22,500 bases of DNA, taken from Cryptomeria japonica (taxonomy: Eukaryota > Streptophyta > Pinopsida > Cupressales > Cupressaceae). The stretch lies in contig NW_026728907.1 of the NCBI RefSeq assembly GCF_030272615.1, forward strand, positions 90,001-112,500, written 5' to 3'. The notes under the pieces were generated by a model. The model made no database searches. It worked only from the letters and a program-made list of their open reading frames with translations, and was not told the DNA's origin. A program made the translations under genes and the position numbers. Position 1 is the stretch's first letter; every line of letters begins with the position of its first letter. Of this stretch, positions 17,525 through 22,500 are shown one piece after another.

Positions 17525-17580
17525 GGTGCCATCTTGAGCCCGCCCTGGTGTGCAGCCCAGGCAAGTTGTGCGCACCAAGG

Positions 17581-18111
17581 CACCCACCCTGGCCAAGGTG
17601 GGTCACGGGGTGGGTCCTAGGGTGGGTAACGGGGTGGGTACTAAGGTGCGTGCCAAGGTGGGTCATAGGGTGGGTGCCAAGGTGGGCACCAGGGTGGGTG
17701 TGCACCAACCCTAGCCAGGGTAGGTCACGGGGTGGTTGTCGGGGTGGGCGTCAAGGAGCCAAGGTGGGTGGCAAGTAGCCAAGTTGCGTGCCAAGGTGGG
17801 TGTCGGGGTGGGTGCCAAGGATCCAAGGTGGGTGCCAAGGAACCAAGGTGGGTGTCTGGGTGGGTGCCGAGGTGGGAGCCAGGGTGGGTCCCAAGGTGAG
17901 TGCAAAGGTGGGTGCCAGGGTCAAGGTGAGTGCCAATGTGGGTTCCAAGGTGCCAGGGTCAGGGTGAGTGCCAATGTGGGTTCAAAGGTGCTAAGTTGGG
18001 TGCGAGGTTGGGTGCGAGGGTGGGTGGGTGCCAAGGTGTGCTAGGTGGAAGCCCGGGTGGGTCGGCATCCCATGGGTGTCGAGTTGGGTGCCTGATGGGT
18101 GCTTCTTGTCA
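17581..18111. repeat. G-rich GGTGGGTGC repeat block, copy 2
   Basis: Identical by eye to 9658-10188, with the same quadruplex-type motif at 17620-17638. Confidence 0.9.
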
Positions 18112-18443
18112 AGTTTTAGTCGTCGGGACTCATTTCGAGCCTTAGAGGTCGTTTCTTGTCCGGTTGCCCTGTCTTCGACCTGGGAACCCAATTTTGGTCC
18201 TCGGGTCCCATTTTTTTTTGTCTCGCATCCCACTTTTGGCCTGTGGCCTTTTCGGGGTCGATTCTCGTTTTGGGCATCAGAGCATGTTTCTTCTCCTAAA
18301 ACCCAATATTTGTTTATTAAGTCTCGGAACACATTTTTGTTCTCGTGGACCCATCATGGGTCTTGGAACGCATTTGTGGTCCTTGGGTCCCATTTTGCAT
18401 CCCGAAACTTGTGTTTTGGTGCTTGATCCCTATTTTGGGTGCC
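18112..18443. repeat. T-rich spacer, copy 2
   Basis: Identical by eye to 10189-10520. No gene is recognised. Confidence 0.55.
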
Positions 18444-18834
18444 CACCTTGCACCAAGTGCGCACCCGGGGCAAACCGAGCGCCTTGGTGCACCGGGGCAA
18501 GATCGAGCGTGCACCCGAGGCGCCCCGAACATGCACCAAGGTGCACTCGGCCCACATGTGAGCGCAGGTCGTTGCGCCCGAGGTGGTGTGTGGGCACCGC
18601 GTTGCAGACGGGACACTGCACGCACACGACGCCCCCTCCAGGTGCACGCACGTAGGCCGGGCCGGGTGCACACCCGACGCCCTAGCAAGGTGCGCGCACC
18701 CGGGCAGGGCTCACACTTGGCGAACGGGGCGCACTTCGCGAGGGAGGGTGTGCACCTCGACGGGGGTGGGTGGCCGGGGTGGATTCGCACGTGGGTCGCG
18801 GTTTGCTAAGTACACACTGCGACAAGCTCATAAC
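18444..18834. other. GC-rich 5S upstream spacer, copy 2
   Basis: Identical by eye to 10521-10911, including C at -1 and the weak TAAGTA at 18807-18812 in place of a TATA-like box. Confidence 0.6.
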
Positions 18835-18954
18835 GGGTGCGATCATACCAGCGTTAGTGCACCGGATCCCATCAGAACTCCGCAGTTAAGCGCGCTTGGG
18901 CCGGAGTAGTACTGGGATGGGTGACCTCCCGGGAAGTCCCGGTGTTGCACCCTT
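18835..18954 (+). rRNA. 5S ribosomal RNA gene, copy 2
   Basis: Base-for-base identical to the copy at 10912, from GGGTGCGATC to GTTGCACCC. The A-box is at 18884-18898, the intermediate element about 18901-18906 and the C-box at 18914-18931. It sits in the same position of the second 7.9-kb unit, 7923 bases downstream of copy 1 and in the same orientation. Identity with copy 1 fits recent duplication or ongoing homogenisation. Confidence 0.98.
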
Positions 18955-18958
18955 TTTT
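18953..18958 (+). terminator. Pol III terminator, 5S copy 2
   Basis: Run of six T residues after GCACCC, as in copy 1. Confidence 0.9.
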
Positions 18959-19375
18959 AGTTTTTCGCCGGGCGTCGCAATGCTATTTGAATAAACCTTT
19001 TGCCCGTTTGCGTTCTCGTCGGGGCCGGGCCGGGCCGGGGTGCGCTGCCCGCACTACCGCGCGCGCGGGGGCGACACCGAGCGCGCACCCGAGGCGCCCC
19101 GAGCACACAGGCCACGGTGCAACCCGGGCGTTGTGCGCGCACCCCGGTGCGCCCGAGGTGCTGCGCGCGCACCCAGGTGAAATCGGTGTGCACCTCGGCC
19201 AGTGCGCGCTCGGTCGAGTCGCGCACGTTGGCCAAGGTGCACGGTGATGTTTCTTACTCTAAGGTTCCGCACCAGACGCCCGGGACAGGTGAGCGAAGCT
19301 GGGCGGGGCCGGGTGCGCGGCCGGGGCAGGTGCACGCAGCTGGAGAGAGCTTTGGAGCACACTTTGGAGCGCACC
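18959..19375. other. GC-rich 5S downstream spacer, copy 2
   Basis: Same as 11036-11452 except T at 19365 where copy 1 has C at 11442, a CpG-to-TpG type difference. No gene is supported. Confidence 0.6.
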
Positions 19376-19485
19376 AATGATGCGCTCCATTCAAAAGTTT
19401 CCTGAAAAGGCAAAAAAAGTTGAGATTATAGAATTTCCCACTTGAGAGATTGTAAAAAAAAAAAATTTAAAATGAAGGAAACGCG
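19376..19485. repeat. AT-rich linker L1, copy 2
   Basis: Counterpart of 11453-11562. Confidence 0.7.
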
Positions 19486-20119
19486 GGTGCCAAGGTGTGC
19501 GCAGCCCAGCCAAGGTGTGCGCACCAAGGCGCCCACCCTGGCGAAGGTGCACGCAAGGTGCGCACCCGAGGCAAACCGGACAATTAACCCAACTTTCGAC
19601 TTCGCGCGCACCTTGGAGCGCACTTCGGAGCGCTCCTTGGTGCGCACCAATCTTGGGCACCTCGGAGTGCACCATGGCGCCCACCAAGGTGCGCACCCGG
19701 GGCAAACCGAGCTCCGACTTCGTGCGCACCTTGGAGCGCACGAAAGGTGCGCACCATGGCGCCCACCAAGGTGCGCAGCCCAGCCAAGGCGTGCGCATCA
19801 AGGTGCGCACCCTGGCGAAGGTGCGCACCCGGGGCAAACCGAGCTCCGACTTCGTGCGCACCTTGGAGCGCACAAAAGGTGCGCAACCCAGCCAAGGTGT
19901 GCGCACCCCGGTCAAACCGAGCTCCGAATCGTGCGCACCAGAGGTGCACGCCATCGTGCGCACCTTGGAGCACACTTCGGAGCCCTCCTTGGTGCGCGCC
20001 GATGTTGCGCACCTCGGAGCGCACCCGGGGAAAACAATGCAATTAACCCGACTTTCGACTTCGTGGGCACCTCGGAGCGCTCTCGGGTTCGCACCTCGGA
20101 GCACACCGAGGTGCGCACC
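19486..20119. repeat. GC-rich GGTGCGCACC block, CGAGCTCC subtype, copy 2
   Basis: Counterpart of 11563-12196 with no difference noticed. Confidence 0.85.
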
Positions 20120-20172
20120 TTTGATGCGCTGCCTTCACCAATTTCCAGAAAAGGCAAGAAAACATTGAGAAG
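20120..20172. repeat. AT-rich linker L2 (truncated), copy 2
   Basis: Counterpart of 12197-12249. Confidence 0.8.
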
Positions 20173-21222
20173 GTGTGCGCACCGAGGTGCCCACCCTGGC
20201 GAAGGTGCACGCGAGGTGCGCACCCGGGGCAAACCGGGCTCCGACTTCGTGCACGCCGCACCTTGGAGCACACTTCGGAGCGCTCCTTGGTGCGCACCAG
20301 GGCGCGCAACCCAGCCGAGGTGCCCACCCCGGCGAAGGTGCACGCGAGGTGCGCACCCGGGGCAAACCGGGCTCCGACTTCGTGCACGCCATGGTGCCCA
20401 CCGCGGCGAAGGTGCACGCGAGGTGCGCACCCGGGGCAAACCGGGCTCCGACTTCGTGCACGCCGCACCTTGGAGCACACTTCGGAGCGCTCCTTGGTGC
20501 GCACCATGGTGCCCACCAGGGCGTGCAACCCCGCCGAAGGTGCACGCGAGGTGCGCACCCGGGGCAAACCGGGCTCCGACTTCGTGCACGCCGCACCTTG
20601 GAGCACACTTCGGAGCGCTCCTTGGTGCGCACCATGGTGCCCACCAGGGCGCGCAACCCCGCCGAAGGTGCACGCGAGGTGCGCACCCGGGGCAAACCGG
20701 GCTCCGACTTCGTGCACGCCATGGTGCGCACCGCGGCGAAGGTGCGCACCCGGGGCAAACCGGGCTCCGACTTCGTGCACGCCATGGTGCGCACCGCGGC
20801 GAAGGTGCGCACCCGGGGCAAACCGGGCTCCGACTTCGTGCACGCCGCACCTTGGAGCACACTTCGGAGCGCTCCTTGGTGCGCACCAGGGCGCGCAACC
20901 CAGCCGAGGTGCCCACCCCGGCGAAGGTGCACGCGAGGTGCGTACCCGGGGCAAACCGGGCTCCGACTTCGTGCACGCCGCACCTTGGAGCACACTTCGG
21001 AGCGCTCCTTGGTGCGCACCATGGTGCCCACCAGGCCGCGCAACCCAGCCAAGGTGTGCGCACCAAGGTGCACGCGAGGTGCGCACCCGGGGCAAACCGG
21101 GGTCCGACTTCGTGCACGCCGTACCTTGGAGCACACATCGGGGCGCTCCCGGGTTCGCACCGGCGTTGCGCACCGTGGTGGGCACCTCGGAGCACACCAA
21201 GGTGGGCAGCGAGGTGCGCACC
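20173..21222. repeat. GC-rich modular repeat block, copy 2 (63-base expansion)
   Basis: Counterpart of 12250-13236. A 63-base unit occurs twice in tandem (20715-20777 and 20778-20840) where copy 1 has one. There is T at 20524 and 21122 where copy 1 has C. Because 63 is a multiple of three the long frames here grow by 21 residues, which reflects the DNA repeat and not coding. Confidence 0.9.
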
Positions 21223-21316
21223 TTTGATGCGATGCCTTCACTAATTTCCATAAAAGGCAAAAAAAAAACGAGATTTTAAAATTTCCGTTTTGAAAGATAG
21301 TGAGAAAAAGGGAATG
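21223..21316. repeat. AT-rich linker L3, copy 2
   Basis: Counterpart of 13237-13330. Confidence 0.9.
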
Positions 21317-21717
21317 CTGGTGCCATCTTGAGCCCGCCCTGGTGCGCAGCCCAGCCAAGGTGTGCGCACCAAGGTGCCCACCCTGGCGAAGGTGCGCGCC
21401 CGGGCAATTAACCCAACTTCCAACTTCGCGCGCGCCAGGGTGGGAGCGCACCCAACAACCGGGCCTGGGAAGAGCCAATGCGAGAAACCCCACCAAACGC
21501 TCTGACAAAAAAAGAGGGGGCGCTCCAGTAACCCCGCTTCGGAGCGCACCCTGGGCAAACCCAGCCAAGGTGCCCACCCCGGCCAAGGTGCAGGCGAGGT
21601 GCGCACCCGGGGCAAACCGGGCTCCGACAACGTGCACGCCGCACCTTGGAGCACACTTCGTAGCGCTCCCGGGTGCGCACCTCAGAGCACACCAAGGTGG
21701 GCAGCGAGGTGCGCACC
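21317..21717. repeat. GC-rich module with AACCCCACC insert, type 1, copy 2
   Basis: Counterpart of 13331-13731. It matches higher-order copy A rather than B (AACGCTCTGAC). Confidence 0.85.
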
Positions 21718-21813
21718 TTTGATGCGCTGCCTTCACTAATTTCCAGAAAAGGCAAAAAAAAAAGGAGATTTTAAAATTTCCGTTTTGAAAGATAGTGAAA
21801 AAAACGGAACGCG
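21718..21813. repeat. AT-rich linker L4, copy 2
   Basis: Counterpart of 13732-13827, both inverted repeats intact. Confidence 0.9.
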
Positions 21814-22187
21814 CGTGCCATCTTGAGCCCGCCCTGGTGCGCAGCCCAGGTAAGGTGCCCACCCTGGCAAAGGTGCGCACCCGGGCAATTAACCCTACTT
21901 CCGACTTCGTGCGCGCCAGGGTGGCAACCGGGCCTCGGAAGAGCCAATGCGAGAAACCCCACCAAACGCTCCGACAAAAAAAGAGGCGGCGCTCCAATAA
22001 CCCCGCTTCGGAGCGCAGCCGGGGCAAACCCAGCCAAGGTGCCCACCCCGACGAAGGTGCACGCGAGGTGCGCACCCGGGGCAAACCGGGCTCCGACAAC
22101 GTGCACGCAGCACCTTGGAGCACACTTCGAAGCACTCCCGGGTGCCCACCGGCGTTGCGCACCGTGGTGGGCAGCGAGGTGCGCACC
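21814..22187. repeat. GC-rich module with AACCCCACC insert, type 2, copy 2
   Basis: Counterpart of 13828-14201. Confidence 0.85.
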
Positions 22188-22283
22188 TTTGATGCGCTGC
22201 CTTCACTAATTTCCAGAAAAAGGCAAAAAAAAATGAGATTTTAAAATTTCCGTTTTGAAAGATAGTGAAAAAAAAGGAACGCG
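22188..22283. repeat. AT-rich linker L5, copy 2
   Basis: Counterpart of 14202-14297. Confidence 0.9.
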
Positions 22284-22500
22284 GGTGCCATCTTGAGCCC
22301 GCCCTGGTGCGCAGCCCAGGCAAGGCATGCGCACCAAGGTGCCCACCCGAGGTGCACACCCGGGGCAAACCGGGCTCCGACTTCGTGCAGGCCGCACCTT
22401 GGAGCACACTTCGGAGCGCTCCTTGGTGCGCACCATGGTGCCCACCAGGGCGCGCAACCCAGCCAAGGTCTGCACACCAAGGTGCCCACCCCGGCGAAGG
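22284..22500. repeat. GC-rich modular repeat block, copy 2 (cut by window end)
   Basis: Counterpart of 14298-14514. It has C at 22317 and 22478 where copy 1 has T. The C at 22317 matches higher-order copy B, so the T at 14331 is probably the derived base. Confidence 0.88.

Larger units (their letters stand above)
9657..17579. repeat. 7923-bp segmental tandem repeat, copy 1 (carries 5S copy 1)
   Basis: Sequence from 9657 onward recurs from 17580 with an offset of exactly 7923 bases as far as about 12854, and 7986 afterwards because copy 2 gained one 63-base subunit. The unit runs from the end of the G-rich block through the 5S gene and the GC-rich higher-order repeats. By eye I found only five single-base differences across about 4.9 kb (copy 1 positions 11442, 12601, 13136, 14331, 14492). 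Confidence 0.97.
15393..17579. repeat. 2352-bp higher-order repeat, copy B (deleted form)
   Basis: Follows copy A with few substitutions (for example 15727 and near 15864), a one-base loss near 16222, a 278-base loss near 16810 and a 14-base gain near 17187. It ends at the junction with the second 7.9-kb unit after an extra linker (L11). Confidence 0.88.
17580..22500. repeat. 7923-bp segmental tandem repeat, copy 2 (runs off the window)
   Basis: Repeats the segment beginning at 9657 and continues to the window end, corresponding to about 14514 in copy 1. The junction lies at 17577-17593, where GCACCAAGG from a higher-order module meets CACCCACCCTGGCC of the G-rich block. CCCACCCTGGC is common to both parent sequences. 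Confidence 0.97.

Noticed and set aside
10912-18954. Cassandra-type retrotransposon whose LTRs carry 5S sequence
   Set aside because: The 5S is complete from end to end with a Pol III terminator, and identity extends for kilobases on both sides. I see no LTR ends, primer binding site or polypurine tract.
1-22500. 18S, 5.8S or 28S rRNA, or tRNA genes
   Set aside because: None of the conserved segments of the large rRNAs or cloverleaf-type A/B boxes could be recognised on either strand. The only RNA genes seen are the two 5S copies.
17580-22500. Assembly artefact duplicating the 7.9-kb segment
   Set aside because: Not excluded, but the 63-base copy-number difference and at least five base differences mean the copies are not a simple duplicated read, so it is annotated as a real tandem repeat.

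Overview
This window is non-protein-coding, repeat-built nuclear DNA from a plant, most probably a seed plant. It holds two identical, complete 5S rRNA genes on the + strand (10912-11031 and 18835-18954). Everything else is a mosaic of tandem arrays that resembles a very large ribosomal DNA intergenic spacer (IGS). The 5S sequence has the plant-type start and end, A-box, C-box and T-run terminator. A GGGTGCG start and GCACCC end are, from memory, common in gymnosperms and several monocots, but I cannot place the lineage further. No 18S, 5.8S or 28S sequence lies in the window, so linkage to 35S rDNA is inferred rather than seen.

The main reason to read it as an rDNA IGS is a set of 13 short conserved elements between 4077 and 8219. 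On the minus strand each reads TATATAGGGGAGG (one reads TATATAGGGGACT), which is the form of plant RNA polymerase I initiators. If that is right, the minus strand is the 35S sense strand, 18S lies beyond position 1, 28S lies beyond 22500, and the 5S genes run antiparallel to the 35S genes.

Layout from left to right: (1) 1-3720, about 20 copies of a 188-bp repeat. (2) 3721-5100, three promoter-like units of about 440-545 bp joined to decayed 188-bp-like sequence, each with a long hairpin. (3) 5101-5400, a 50-56-bp minisatellite. (4) 5398-6606, four 311-bp units, each with one promoter-like element. (5) 6598-7210, a 38/52-bp palindromic array. (6) 7211-8275, 157-bp promoter-like units. (7) 8270-8470, GTGCAC-rich sequence. 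(8) 8462-10188, degenerate G-rich GGTGGGTGC repeats. (9) 10189-10911, T-rich then GC-rich spacer leading into 5S copy 1. (10) 11036-17579, GC-rich GGTGCGCACC-based repeats punctuated by an AT-rich linker and arranged as a roughly 2352-bp higher-order repeat. (11) 17580-22500, a second and nearly perfect copy of the segment that began at 9657, including the second 5S gene.

The largest structure is therefore a head-to-tail 7923-bp repeat carrying one 5S gene per unit. The long open frames on both strands are by-products of CpG-rich, stop-poor tandem repeats and are not called as genes. The most interesting points are the putative antiparallel 5S/35S linkage and a hairpin fixed at about +34 to +36 downstream of every promoter-like element. 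That hairpin shows base-pair-preserving changes, and in the three long-hairpin units the loop is conserved.
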